This document shows, piece after piece, positions 38,078 to 46,396 of a DNA stretch of 64,000 nucleotides (its first letter is position 1; each line of letters starts with the position of its first letter). This DNA comes from Radiobacillus kanasensis. Its GTDB lineage: Bacteria; Bacillota; Bacilli; Bacillales; Amphibacillaceae. The notes beneath the pieces are model-generated. The model ran no database searches. It was not told the DNA's origin and saw only the letters and a list, made by a program, of their open reading frames with translations. Where the stretch lies: positions 564,001 through 628,000 of the forward strand of contig NZ_CP088020.1 of assembly GCF_021049245.1 (NCBI RefSeq), read 5' to 3'. A program made the translations under genes and the position numbers.

Positions 38078-38878
38078 ATGCGTTCTTTTATTTCTGTACT
38101 AAAGAAAAGTTTTGTTTTATTAATAGTAATCCTTGTTCTGGCAGGTTGTCTGGGAAAATCACAGAATCAATTGACCGAAGCCCCTGATCTTCTTAAAGTT
38201 AATAATTTTCGAATGGGGCCATCTACTCAAAGTGGACCGACAACAGCTGTTGATTTTACTTTTGATCAAACAGCATTCTTAAACGGTGGAGATCGTTCAA
38301 ACTTTCATCTCATTCCATTGGATGGAGGGGACACTGTTGATGGCTCGACTAATGTGAAACCACAGAATGATAAGGCGGGGGACGATATCATTACTGTTCT
38401 CTTTTCAGGAGAATTGAATCCAGAGAATTATGCACGAGGATATGTGGATTCTCAGGTGGTGAATTCGGATAGTAGCAACACAAGTCCAGACAATCCCTTG
38501 AATATTAATCAAGCTGCAGCAATCAGTAATGAGGGAAAGACGGAGAATCCGGATCTAGTAAATGTAACGTTAGACGGTAACTCCTATTTATTCGAATTTG
38601 ATGAAGCACTAACAGATGATGATATTATACAAAACTCAAGTGGACTCAGGTTGTATTTTCCAGAGGCAAAGCAAAGTAGTACCATTCCATCTGCTGGATC
38701 ATCACGTGTTGAAGTTGTAAATAATACAACCTTACGTGCTTACTATGAAGGAACCATTCCTGGTGACTACGCATTAGAAGATGCAGTTGGCGCTTATGTC
38801 GTGCAAGGTACCGTTCAATCGGTAGAAGGAAGCAGAGGAGCAAATAGCGGGAAAAACTCTTTCGACGAAACGCGATAA
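38078..38878 (+). CDS. Putative extracellular lipoprotein, unknown
   Basis: 266 residues. A lipoprotein signal peptide (SFVLLIVILVLAGC, lipobox LAGC with Cys at about residue 24) is followed by two related beta-rich halves with spaced acidic residues (AVDFTFDQTAFLNGGDRSNFHLIPLDGGD and DLVNVTLDGNSYLFEFDEALTDDDI). It resembles Ig-like cell-surface domains, and the internal similarity suggests a duplicated module. No enzyme motif is seen. AAGGAGG precedes the ATG. Function unknown. Confidence 0.6.
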   Translation: MRSFISVLKKSFVLLIVILVLAGCLGKSQNQLTEAPDLLKVNNFRMGPSTQSGPTTAVDFTFDQTAFLNGGDRSNFHLIPLDGGDTVDGSTNVKPQNDKAGDDIITVLFSGELNPENYARGYVDSQVVNSDSSNTSPDNPLNINQAAAISNEGKTENPDLVNVTLDGNSYLFEFDEALTDDDIIQNSSGLRLYFPEAKQSSTIPSAGSSRVEVVNNTTLRAYYEGTIPGDYALEDAVGAYVVQGTVQSVEGSRGANSGKNSFDETR

Positions 38879-38947
38879 CAGGAACAGTGATGTGAAAGAT
38901 TAAAAACAAGGTATCATGGCTGTTCAAAGCACTATCATTGGAAGTTA

Positions 38948-38978
38948 GGCCGAAGGGCGCTTAAACGCACTTCGGCCA
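38948..38978. terminator. Hairpin after the lipoprotein gene
   Basis: GGCCGAAG and CTTCGGCC pair around an internal GGCGCTTAAACGCA that can itself pair (GCG/CGC). T run is weak. Confidence 0.5.
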
Positions 38979-39064
38979 CCATCCTTTAGTAAATTGCGGT
39001 GTGCTAGATTCTCCATTTCCATTACTATTGTTAAACACGAAGAACTAAATATTATACACTTTAT

Positions 39065-39907
39065 TTAATCGTTAAATAACTTCTTTAAATCCTTTATAGG
39101 TCCTTCTTGATTTGCAACAAAAGCCACCCCACCAAGTACACCTCTCCAGTCATCATACGAATTTAATTCGATGTGCACGGGTGTCTTGTCATGATCGGTA
39201 TATTCTACCATCCACACCCCTCCATTGGAAGGAAGAAAAAATAGTATATTTTCTAATAATGGACTTGTTTCTAGGTCTGGGATATTCAAGAAGGAGATAT
39301 TGGCCAGTTGCCAGTTTTGGTGTTCTAAATCTTGAGTGAATTGTTCGAAGGCTCTTGCTTCATCGGCATTAAAGTTGCTCATCTTAAACACTTTGCCCAT
39401 GTTGTTCGGTTTGTTCAATAAATCAAAGGCTTTGTCTGTGATGTTAAATTGCAGAGAATCATGTTTCTGCTCTTTCTTAAAAGAATAGTAGTCTTCAATA
39501 AGCTTAGGAATTTCATCATGTTTCATATAGGAAAACTCATGTATGATATTCCGATCTACTACATGGGAGAGCCAGGTGTCTTCATTGATATGGTGTATCA
39601 TTAAGATGCCTTGATTTGGGAAATCTGAGCAGCGTATCATCCATTTGGAGTTAACATAAGAATCAATAAACTGATTTACTTCATCAGGGATAGGAATCTC
39701 ATCCTGATCTTCCTTTTCTTTGTCCCATAATCCTCTCATGATTAAATGGGGGATAGTAACTTCCATCATCGCTCCCCATTCTTTTTTGCTTCTTTTCCCA
39801 AAAGAAACCTCTAGAATACTTTTAGCCACTTCTTCATACCCAGCAAAGGTAATTAGTAATCCTAGTTCTGCTGTTGTACAAGTCAGAGCATAGTTCAAGT
39901 CACACAC
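39065..39907 (-). CDS. Cytosolic accessory protein of the toxin locus (unknown)
   Basis: About 280 residues, no membrane segment. Pieces such as AELGLLITFAGYEEVAKSIL near the amino end and NLE DLEHQNWQLANISFLNI / GGVWMVEYTDHDKTPVHIEL near the carboxyl end suggest an alpha-beta protein. I do not recognise a family; size and place, last gene after a secreted toxin and its putative immunity genes, make an export chaperone (EspG-like role) or a second immunity factor the best guesses. The start is uncertain: a GTG at 39907 or a TTG three codons later, both near AAAGGA. Confidence 0.55.
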   Translation of the reverse strand: MCDLNYALTCTTAELGLLITFAGYEEVAKSILEVSFGKRSKKEWGAMMEVTIPHLIMRGLWDKEKEDQDEIPIPDEVNQFIDSYVNSKWMIRCSDFPNQGILMIHHINEDTWLSHVVDRNIIHEFSYMKHDEIPKLIEDYYSFKKEQKHDSLQFNITDKAFDLLNKPNNMGKVFKMSNFNADEARAFEQFTQDLEHQNWQLANISFLNIPDLETSPLLENILFFLPSNGGVWMVEYTDHDKTPVHIELNSYDDWRGVLGGVAFVANQEGPIKDLKKLFND

Positions 39908-39938
39908 ATCCTTTTTTGAGAACTAATTGTTCTTAGTG

Positions 39939-40277
39939 CTACAACAAGATTTTCCGAAGTGGAAACATGATAATTTGATAAATGATAACACTTATAACAA
40001 TTAATATTGGAATTGATAATAGTAGAAGGAGTTTTCGTTTAATCCAAGAGTATTTTCTTGACTTTCCATCTAAATAGTACCCTAATCCAAAAAGGCTTAA
40101 CGTAATTATTGTTACCGTCTTAGTGAAAATGTTATTTGCTGGACGGATTATTCCTAACTCAATGTGTTCAATCATAATATCTCCTAGAATTAAAACTAGT
40201 ACAGTATAAACTATTTGAACACTCATAACAGCAAATAGCATTACTTGAATCCAATATAATAGTTCTTCTGGAGACAT
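39939..40277 (-). CDS. Membrane protein, putative immunity protein copy 2
   Basis: 112 residues with three hydrophobic segments (about 7-34, 53-68 and 84-108). Nearly the whole length aligns with the protein at 40319-40657: shared blocks include LGDIMIxxIELGIxRPANNI, TKT, LFGLG, YLD and RKYSWIKRKLLLLxSIPILxxxSVxIYQxIMFPxR. AAGGAGG precedes the ATG. It is the second of two tandem copies after a glycine-zipper toxin-like gene; tandem membrane proteins in such loci usually neutralise a membrane-damaging toxin. That role is inferred. Confidence 0.7.
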   Translation of the reverse strand: MSPEELLYWIQVMLFAVMSVQIVYTVLVLILGDIMIEHIELGIIRPANNIFTKTVTIITLSLFGLGYYLDGKSRKYSWIKRKLLLLLSIPILIVISVIIYQIIMFPLRKILL

Positions 40278-40318
40278 TTTGTAATATTACCTCCTTGAGA
40301 GTACAATCACTTCTTTAA

Positions 40319-40657
40319 TTACAAAAAGAAGTGTCGGATTGGGAACATAATAGCTTGGTATATAACTACACTTAGAACAAACAATATAGGGATTGAGATC
40401 AGTAGAAGAAGTTTTCGTTTAATCCAAGAATACTTCCTAAACTTCTTGTCTAAATAAGGTCCCAATCCAAAAAGTCCTATCGTTATGAATGTTATAGTTT
40501 TGGTAATAATATTGTTAGCTGGTCTGAAAATGCCTAACTCAATATAGTCAATCATGATATCACCAAGTAGAAAAACTAATAAAGTATATCCAATTTGAAT
40601 ACAAAAATATGCAATGATAGATACTTGAATATAATAAATTACATCCTCTGTAGACAT
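40319..40657 (-). CDS. Membrane protein, putative immunity protein copy 1
   Basis: 112 residues when started at the ATG at 40657 (AAAGGAAAGGA upstream), exactly the length of its neighbour at 39939-40277 and about two-thirds identical to it by eye. Three membrane segments, with the conserved positive stretch RKYSWIKRKLLLL in the last loop. A longer frame to 40696 overlaps the end of the toxin-like gene and lacks a ribosome site. The closeness of the copies points to recent duplication. Predicted to protect the producer's membrane. Confidence 0.72.
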   Translation of the reverse strand: MSTEDVIYYIQVSIIAYFCIQIGYTLLVFLLGDIMIDYIELGIFRPANNIITKTITFITIGLFGLGPYLDKKFRKYSWIKRKLLLLISIPILFVLSVVIYQAIMFPIRHFFL

Positions 40658-40683
40658 ACAATAATTCCTTTCCTTTGACGTTT

Positions 40684-41877
40684 TTAGGAGAACCAACTTT
40701 CTATAGAACTAAATGTTTTAGTTAGTCCTTCTTGGATTGCTCCACCAATTTTTTCACCAACATCTTTAACTTCATCTTCGAGCAAAATACTACCTGCAGC
40801 ACCAATTAATCCTCCAACTGCTCCTCCAACCACTACCCCAACAGGCCCTCCGATACCACCAGCAACTGCACCTATCTTTGCTCCAACCGCAATCGCCCCA
40901 GCATCCGAGACAATTCCTGAAAAGAATCTTCCAGTCTTCTCACCTATATTAAGGTCTTTATTTGAATCCTTTGAAAATTCACTGAAATTTGCTGTAATAG
41001 ATATTCCTGCCCCTACTATAGGTATTTTCTTAGCGACAGAAGTAAACCCTCGAGCATTTGCAATCTTCTCTGCAACATCCTTCGTACCTGTCTTAATTCT
41101 AGATTGAAAAGAATTAGAGAGATCGATTCCTTTCATAATAGATGGTGAATTTTTAGGAAAACCAGCAAGGTGTTTTAGAAGACTTCCCGGATCCTTATAT
41201 GTATTTAAAAAGGACTTAATAGCTCGTTCCATTCCGTTTCTTGGAGTCATTGTCATGAATCTATGAATCTTATTGGCAATTTTGTTACTATAGCGACTGT
41301 TGTTTCTCCAAGAACGATCAACTGTGACCTTAAACTCATAATTACCAAGAACCTTGCGAAGAAAGGACGGTTTTCCATTTCGGTAATGGACCATTAACCC
41401 TCTGCTGAAGAAAGAGGAAGTTACGACAGAGGCAAGCTGCGAACCAACTAATAGCGCATCTCCTTTACTCATGGATTTGTTAATAGAATCGAAGAAGTTA
41501 AGTATCCTGTCGATGGCGTCAGGATGTTTACCACGATTCGTATTCCCGTTTCCTGCTTGTAAACCATTTGAGGGTGACTTTGACTGGTTTAAGGTGAAAT
41601 TAATTTTTCTTGTTAAATAATTTTCAGTGCGAATATAGTTATCTATTGAATAATCAATCATGGAATATAGTTGTCTGAGGGAGGAAGCCAATTCTTTTAA
41701 ATCATGATTACTGTCATTCAATCTAGAATCAATTCCTTTTCTAGACCTTATTTCCCAGTCGATGGAGTACTGCAAACTTTGTAATTCTGCACTTAAATCA
41801 TTTAATCTTGCATAAATGTCAAGCAGGTCATTATTCACATGTTTGATATACCTTGGCCTGATTTTAATAATGGACAT
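40684..41877 (-). CDS. Type VII secretion-type toxin with glycine-zipper end
   Basis: 397 residues. Residues 1-95 form a long helical hairpin (starts SIIKIRPRYIKHVNNDLLDI, with regular hydrophobic spacing) like the amino-terminal domains of WXG/YwqI-type substrates of type VII secretion. Residues 96-120 are a linker. The middle (120-300) is basic and uncharacterised. Residues 327-363 are a glycine zipper (GAIAVGAKIGAVAGGIGGPVG followed by VVVGGAVGGLIGA), the kind of segment that inserts into membranes, as in the Staphylococcus toxin TspA. No enzyme motif is seen. GAGAGGAGG precedes the ATG. It heads a four-gene minus-strand operon. The role as an interbacterial membrane toxin is inferred; no secretion machinery genes are in the window. 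Confidence 0.65.
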   Translation of the reverse strand: MSIIKIRPRYIKHVNNDLLDIYARLNDLSAELQSLQYSIDWEIRSRKGIDSRLNDSNHDLKELASSLRQLYSMIDYSIDNYIRTENYLTRKINFTLNQSKSPSNGLQAGNGNTNRGKHPDAIDRILNFFDSINKSMSKGDALLVGSQLASVVTSSFFSRGLMVHYRNGKPSFLRKVLGNYEFKVTVDRSWRNNSRYSNKIANKIHRFMTMTPRNGMERAIKSFLNTYKDPGSLLKHLAGFPKNSPSIMKGIDLSNSFQSRIKTGTKDVAEKIANARGFTSVAKKIPIVGAGISITANFSEFSKDSNKDLNIGEKTGRFFSGIVSDAGAIAVGAKIGAVAGGIGGPVGVVVGGAVGGLIGAAGSILLEDEVKDVGEKIGGAIQEGLTKTFSSIESWFS

Positions 41878-42085
41878 GAAAATTCCTCCTCTCGTAATGT
41901 GTAAACTTCTACCAATTTTATATTAATAAATTCCCACACAATTTCCTATGGGTATTTCGTAATGCTTTGGACCAACGTATGCAACTTTTTGCTTAAAAAA
42001 GGGAAATCATAAACTATATCGAATAGGTTATTTAAGAGACTAATGTGGAATTAATTTAACTTAAAATACGACTCGAGGTGTAATC

Positions 42086-43477
42086 ATGAAACTAAAAATC
42101 ATCCATACAAACGACGTACATAGTAGCTTTGAAAGCTATATGAGAGCAGCAACCTTAATCCGGCAGCACACGGATGGCAATACCTTAATCCTAGACGCAG
42201 GTGACTTTGCAGATTTTAAAAGCATTGAACTTCAAGGCACAAGAGGTATTGCTGCTATTGAGCTGCTTCAGTCTCTAAGATATGATGCACTAACAATAGG
42301 AAACAATGAAATGTTTAATGGAATGGACACCTTAGAGCATATGGCTTCGACGAGCCCAATTCCTTTTATTAGTAATAATCTGTTGAAAAAGGATCAATCG
42401 AAGATTAAAGGTGTACATTCCAGTGTAATTTTAGAAAAGAATGGGTTAAGAATTTTAATTACGGGTTCTTCACCAGATCTTGAAGAATTTAATGATGGTC
42501 TAGGAGTTTATGTTAAAAACTACAAAGAAGCACTACAAAAAGAATTGAAAAAGCAAGAAGGGAACTATGATATTTGCATTCTACTTAGTCATATTGGAAC
42601 AGAACTTGATAACCAACTAGCTTTAGAGATACCAGATATTGATATTGTTATTTCGGCACATGACCATCAACTCTATGAACAAGCGAAAATCGTTAATGGA
42701 ACAATCATGAACAGTGCTGGAATGTGGGCGGGGCATGTTGGAGTTGTAGAAGTAGAGATTATTGATGGTAAAGTTGAATTAATCGCATCTAGCACACTTC
42801 CAACAGACTCCGTGGAAAAAGATGAAGAAATTAAACGAATTCTTTCGGTGAACAAACAAAAGGCTATAGAAGTTCTTAGTCAACCACTTTACTATATTGA
42901 AGATTACCTTTGGCACGATATCATCGAAGAGAATCCAATTACGAATCTCATTGCTGATGGATTAATGGACATGCTTCAATGCGATATAGGATTAATGAAC
43001 AGCGGAATTGTTAATGCTGGACTATTCGATTTTGTCTCGAATAAAAAGTTAATTGAAATTTGTCCATCTCCATTAAATCCAACTTCATTTAAGGTAAAAG
43101 GGAAACATATAAAAGAAGCCTTGCAACAATCGTTAGATGTGCAGATTTGCTTAGCGGACGGGAGAGGTCCTGGCTTTAGAGGTCGATTTGTGGGGCGCCT
43201 ACATGTATCTGGGGCTGAGATTGTTCATGACGGTCAAACCATCACGGATGTGATTATTGCTGGTGAACCATTGGAAGAAGAACGCTGGTATTCAGTTGCT
43301 TCTTCCGATTACTTACAACGTGGCTCCGGTTATGAATCCTTAAGTCAGAATAAAGACGATGTTTATCAGGCAGAAGAAATTCGTGATGTTATTCGAACGT
43401 ATGCCGCGAAAAAAGATTTTGTCCAAAAGGCACGACAAAACCGATGGAGACAAACAATTCCTGTTATAAATTCATAA
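42086..43477 (+). CDS. yunD: 5'-nucleotidase/metallophosphatase of the YunD type
   Basis: 463 residues. The amino half is a calcineurin-like metallophosphatase (IIHTNDVHSSFE, LDAGDF, TIGNNEMFNG, LLSHIGTELD, ISAHDHQ) with the two-metal site. The carboxyl half (about 300-440) is a 5'-nucleotidase C-terminal substrate domain. Unlike secreted UshA proteins it lacks a signal peptide, as B. subtilis YunD does; note NN instead of GNHE-type NHE in the third motif. It should hydrolyse nucleotides or sugar nucleotides in the cytosol. CGAGGTG precedes the ATG. Monocistronic. Confidence 0.85.
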   Translation: MKLKIIHTNDVHSSFESYMRAATLIRQHTDGNTLILDAGDFADFKSIELQGTRGIAAIELLQSLRYDALTIGNNEMFNGMDTLEHMASTSPIPFISNNLLKKDQSKIKGVHSSVILEKNGLRILITGSSPDLEEFNDGLGVYVKNYKEALQKELKKQEGNYDICILLSHIGTELDNQLALEIPDIDIVISAHDHQLYEQAKIVNGTIMNSAGMWAGHVGVVEVEIIDGKVELIASSTLPTDSVEKDEEIKRILSVNKQKAIEVLSQPLYYIEDYLWHDIIEENPITNLIADGLMDMLQCDIGLMNSGIVNAGLFDFVSNKKLIEICPSPLNPTSFKVKGKHIKEALQQSLDVQICLADGRGPGFRGRFVGRLHVSGAEIVHDGQTITDVIIAGEPLEEERWYSVASSDYLQRGSGYESLSQNKDDVYQAEEIRDVIRTYAAKKDFVQKARQNRWRQTIPVINS

Positions 43478-43531
43478 AATTGCGAAACTTTTCTATGTCT
43501 GTTACGTACTTATTAGTAAGAGGTGATAAAA

Positions 43532-43744
43532 ATGGGAATGATCTTTTTTGTACTTCTGATGATTGGAATTGTTTTTGCTATTTCGTTTAAAGTTTCTAGA
43601 CGATCCAAAAGTGATAATGTAATGAGAAGCGGTCATACATCCTTTTTCTTTTTCGGTGACGCCGATTCCTCCCACGACAATGGTAGCTCCTTTGACGGAG
43701 GATTTGGTGGTGGAGATGGCGGCGGAGGTGGAGGGGGAGAATAA
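43532..43744 (+). CDS. Small membrane protein with glycine-rich tail
   Basis: 70 residues: one membrane helix (MIFFVLLMIGIVFAISFKV), a basic cytosolic loop, a FFFFGDADSSHD segment, and a tail of repeated glycine with GGDGGGGGGGE. AGAGGTG precedes the ATG at 43532. Similar short proteins with Gly-Asp tails occur in Bacillaceae without a known function; a surface or metal-binding role is a guess. Confidence 0.65.
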   Translation: MGMIFFVLLMIGIVFAISFKVSRRSKSDNVMRSGHTSFFFFGDADSSHDNGSSFDGGFGGGDGGGGGGGE

Positions 43745-43775
43745 CCCTTCCGCCTTATCAGAATATAAACTTCGG

Positions 43776-43806
43776 AAAAAAGCTCATTAAATGGATGAGC
43801 TTTTTC
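43776..43806. terminator. Intrinsic terminator
   Basis: AAAAAGCTCAT and ATGAGCTTTTT pair around TAAATGG; T runs on both strands make it usable both ways. Confidence 0.85.
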
Positions 43807-43875
43807 TTGTCTATTTTTTTACTAAAAATGTAAAATAAACAATAGACATCTATAGATAAAAAGAGGGATACGAAA

Positions 43876-44748
43876 ATGAAAGAAGCAGGTCTTGTATTAG
43901 AAGGCGGTGGAATGCGCGGCGTATATACAGCAGGCGTATTAGAGTATTTTATGGAACAGAGATTGTATTTCCCATATGTGATTGGGGTATCAGCGGGTGC
44001 TTGCATGGCGGCCTCTTATTTATCCCGTCAATTGGGACGAAATCGTGCTGTGAATATTGACTTTGCTGGGGATAAGCGTTATTTATCTTGGAGGAATTTT
44101 ATAAGAAAACGCGAGCTCTTCGGAATGGACTTTATTTTTGATGAGATTCCGAATCAGTTGGTTCCTTTTGATTATGATGCATTTTTAAAAAGTTCGGAAC
44201 AGCTCGTTGTTGGTACGACGGATTGTGAAACAGGGGAACCTGTTTACTACGGTAAGGATCGATATGGGGAAGATATGTTAAAAATTCTTCGGGCTTCAAG
44301 CTCGTTGCCCTTCGTAGCTCCAGCTGTACCTTTTGAAGATCGAGCCCTATTGGACGGAGGAATTGTTGACCCAATTCCTATTAAGAAGGCTCAACAAGAT
44401 GGTTTCGATAAAAATGTGGTTGTCCTAACGAAACCAGCCGGATACTTTAAGAACCCACCTGGCAGATTGTCTTCATTATTCAAATATAAGCAGCATCCAA
44501 AAATCAATGAGCGGATAGAAACTCGTTACCAGCTCTATAATGACACATTGGATTATATGGAGGAAGAAGAGATCCGTGGAAATGTGTTTGTTATGAGACC
44601 AAGTGTTTCTATGCCGGTTGGCCGTGTGGAGAAGGATAAGAATAAACTAGTAAAGTTGTATGAACTAGGCTGGAAGGACGCCGAAGCACAATTTGAAAAA
44701 CTGAAAGATTTTCTGGAGATTAAAGAGGAAAGCATTTCGAGTAAGTAA
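43876..44748 (+). CDS. Patatin-like phospholipase
   Basis: 290 residues with the patatin signatures: anion-binding LEGGGMRGVYTAG (8-20), nucleophile elbow GVSAG (Ser39), and catalytic Asp in DGGIVDP (Asp160). It resembles the YjjU family. It should hydrolyse acyl-ester bonds of lipids, probably at the inner membrane face. A weak AGAGGGATACG site precedes the ATG. A terminator lies on each side, so it is monocistronic. Confidence 0.9.
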   Translation: MKEAGLVLEGGGMRGVYTAGVLEYFMEQRLYFPYVIGVSAGACMAASYLSRQLGRNRAVNIDFAGDKRYLSWRNFIRKRELFGMDFIFDEIPNQLVPFDYDAFLKSSEQLVVGTTDCETGEPVYYGKDRYGEDMLKILRASSSLPFVAPAVPFEDRALLDGGIVDPIPIKKAQQDGFDKNVVVLTKPAGYFKNPPGRLSSLFKYKQHPKINERIETRYQLYNDTLDYMEEEEIRGNVFVMRPSVSMPVGRVEKDKNKLVKLYELGWKDAEAQFEKLKDFLEIKEESISSK

Positions 44749-44815
44749 TTTAGAAATGTGGAGATATATCAACCATTTATTATCATCTAACCAATAATCA
44801 ATTAGCATGAGACAG

Positions 44816-44845
44816 CCCACTATCAGAAAAGTAGTGGGTTTTTTC
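44816..44845 (+). terminator. Intrinsic terminator after the patatin gene
   Basis: CCCACTA and TAGTGGG pair around TCAGAAAAG, followed by TTTTTTC. Confidence 0.9.
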
Positions 44846-44896
44846 GACTCTTATAAGGTGGAAAAATGATACAATAGTGTGAAAGGGAGGGATTTT

Positions 44897-45199
44897 ATGA
44901 ATAAATTTTTTCTTATAGGTTTGCTCATCCTGATCTCCGCTCTCATTATTTGTTTTATACTTCAAGACGCATACTTACTCTTTCAAATCACTGGTGTTGC
45001 AGCTGTTATTCCTTTAATCATTGCAGGTTTGTTCACGGGTGCAATGGGGGATGGTGATCAAGTAAGGGCTAACTTTCATGCAGAATCCAAACAAGCGAGA
45101 AAAGAACGTAGTACATGGATGTTTAACTTTGTTTGGTTGGCTTTACCAAATGTCATTTGTGTCGTGGTATTAGTAATCGTTAGTATTGTGCATGGTTAA
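44897..45199 (+). CDS. DUF5316-like small membrane protein
   Basis: 100 residues with three membrane segments (about 3-22, 27-48 and 76-97) and the conserved loop GLFTGAMGDGDQVRANFHAESKQARKER. This matches the DUF5316 family of Bacillaceae. Function unknown. AAAGGGAGGG precedes the ATG at 44897; a GTG six codons earlier is inside the ribosome site. Confidence 0.75.
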   Translation: MNKFFLIGLLILISALIICFILQDAYLLFQITGVAAVIPLIIAGLFTGAMGDGDQVRANFHAESKQARKERSTWMFNFVWLALPNVICVVVLVIVSIVHG

Positions 45200-45228
45200 C
45201 CAAAATAAAGATGGAAAAGTCATTTATT

Positions 45229-45262
45229 AACCCTTTAAAGAGCTATTTTAAAGGGTTTTTTG
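45229..45262 (+). terminator. Intrinsic terminator
   Basis: AACCCTTTAAAG and TTTAAAGGGTT pair around a short loop, followed by TTTTTTG. Confidence 0.9.
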
Positions 45263-45379
45263 TATGCAGGGCATAGGCTGCGCTACAAATAATGGTTCTA
45301 CATACTACGTAAGCTTGAACATTGCCTCGATTACGTCTTTTCGGTACACTTAATCCAGTGTTAATGGGAGGAAAAAATC

Positions 45380-46396
45380 ATGAACCATGTTATAGAAGTA
45401 AACGACTTACGAAAAGAATTCAAATCCTATTCGAGCCGTTCTGGATTAAAGGGCGCCTTTCGGGATTTGTTTACGAGAAATTATAAAGTTGTTCCAGCTG
45501 TAAAAGACATCTCCTTTAACGTCGAAAAAGGAGAAATGGTCGGCTATATCGGGGAAAATGGGGCAGGGAAATCGACGAGCATCAAAATGCTAACAGGTAT
45601 ATTAACGCCTACTTCCGGAACAGTGCGAGTGAATGGAATGGATCCACATCGGGAACGGGAGAAATTCGTCCGTTCTATTGGAGTTGTGTTTGGCCAACGT
45701 TCCCAGCTTTGGTGGGATATTGCGGTGCAGGAGTCATTCCGTCTCCTTAAAAAGGTGTACAACGTCCCGGATGAAGTGTACCGACAGCATATGGACCACG
45801 TTATTGAATCCTTAGATATTGCGCCACTGTTGGACAAGCCTGTCCGGAAGCTGTCACTTGGTCAACGAATGCGTTGTGAATTAGCTGCTGCGTTATTACA
45901 CAACCCTAGCCTTTTATTTTTAGATGAACCAACGATTGGCTTAGATGTACTTGTAAAGCTAAAGATTCGTAATTTTTTAAAAGAGATCAATGAAAAATAT
46001 CAAACGACAGTTTTGCTTACCACCCATGATTTATCAGATATTGAGGCACTATGTGATCGTGTCATTATGCTAGACGAAGGGCAGATTATTTATGATGGAT
46101 TACTAGCGAAGCTTCGATCCACTTGGGCGGAAGGCAAACAAATTGAATTTCAATTTGCTGACTTCGACCTGTCCAAAGATAAGTTGGATCCTTTATTTGT
46201 CGATTTAGAAGCGGAATGGACGAAAGGAAACCGGGATAATGTCTGGGTAGCGAATGTCGTGAATCAGGAGCATGTGATTTCAGAGGTAATTGGGAGAGTG
46301 GTTGCGGCTCACAAGATTTCTGATATTAAGATCCACGAAATCTCTACAGAGGAAATCATTCGAAATATTTATGAAGAAGGTAAGGTTCATGGCTAA
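45380..46396 (+). CDS. ABC exporter, ATP-binding subunit
   Basis: 338 residues of the DrrA/ABC-2 exporter type. Walker A is GENGAGKST (58-66), the Q loop region is VVFGQRSQLWWD, the signature is KLSLGQRMRCELAAAL, and Walker B is LLFLDEPTIGLD with HDLSDIEALCDRV. The GQRSQLWWD form occurs in the branch that pairs with two ABC2_membrane_6 (DUF990) permeases. The next two genes are such permeases; the first overlaps this gene by eight bases. The exported molecule is unknown. TGGGAGG precedes the ATG. Confidence 0.92.
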   Translation: MNHVIEVNDLRKEFKSYSSRSGLKGAFRDLFTRNYKVVPAVKDISFNVEKGEMVGYIGENGAGKSTSIKMLTGILTPTSGTVRVNGMDPHREREKFVRSIGVVFGQRSQLWWDIAVQESFRLLKKVYNVPDEVYRQHMDHVIESLDIAPLLDKPVRKLSLGQRMRCELAAALLHNPSLLFLDEPTIGLDVLVKLKIRNFLKEINEKYQTTVLLTTHDLSDIEALCDRVIMLDEGQIIYDGLLAKLRSTWAEGKQIEFQFADFDLSKDKLDPLFVDLEAEWTKGNRDNVWVANVVNQEHVISEVIGRVVAAHKISDIKIHEISTEEIIRNIYEEGKVHG

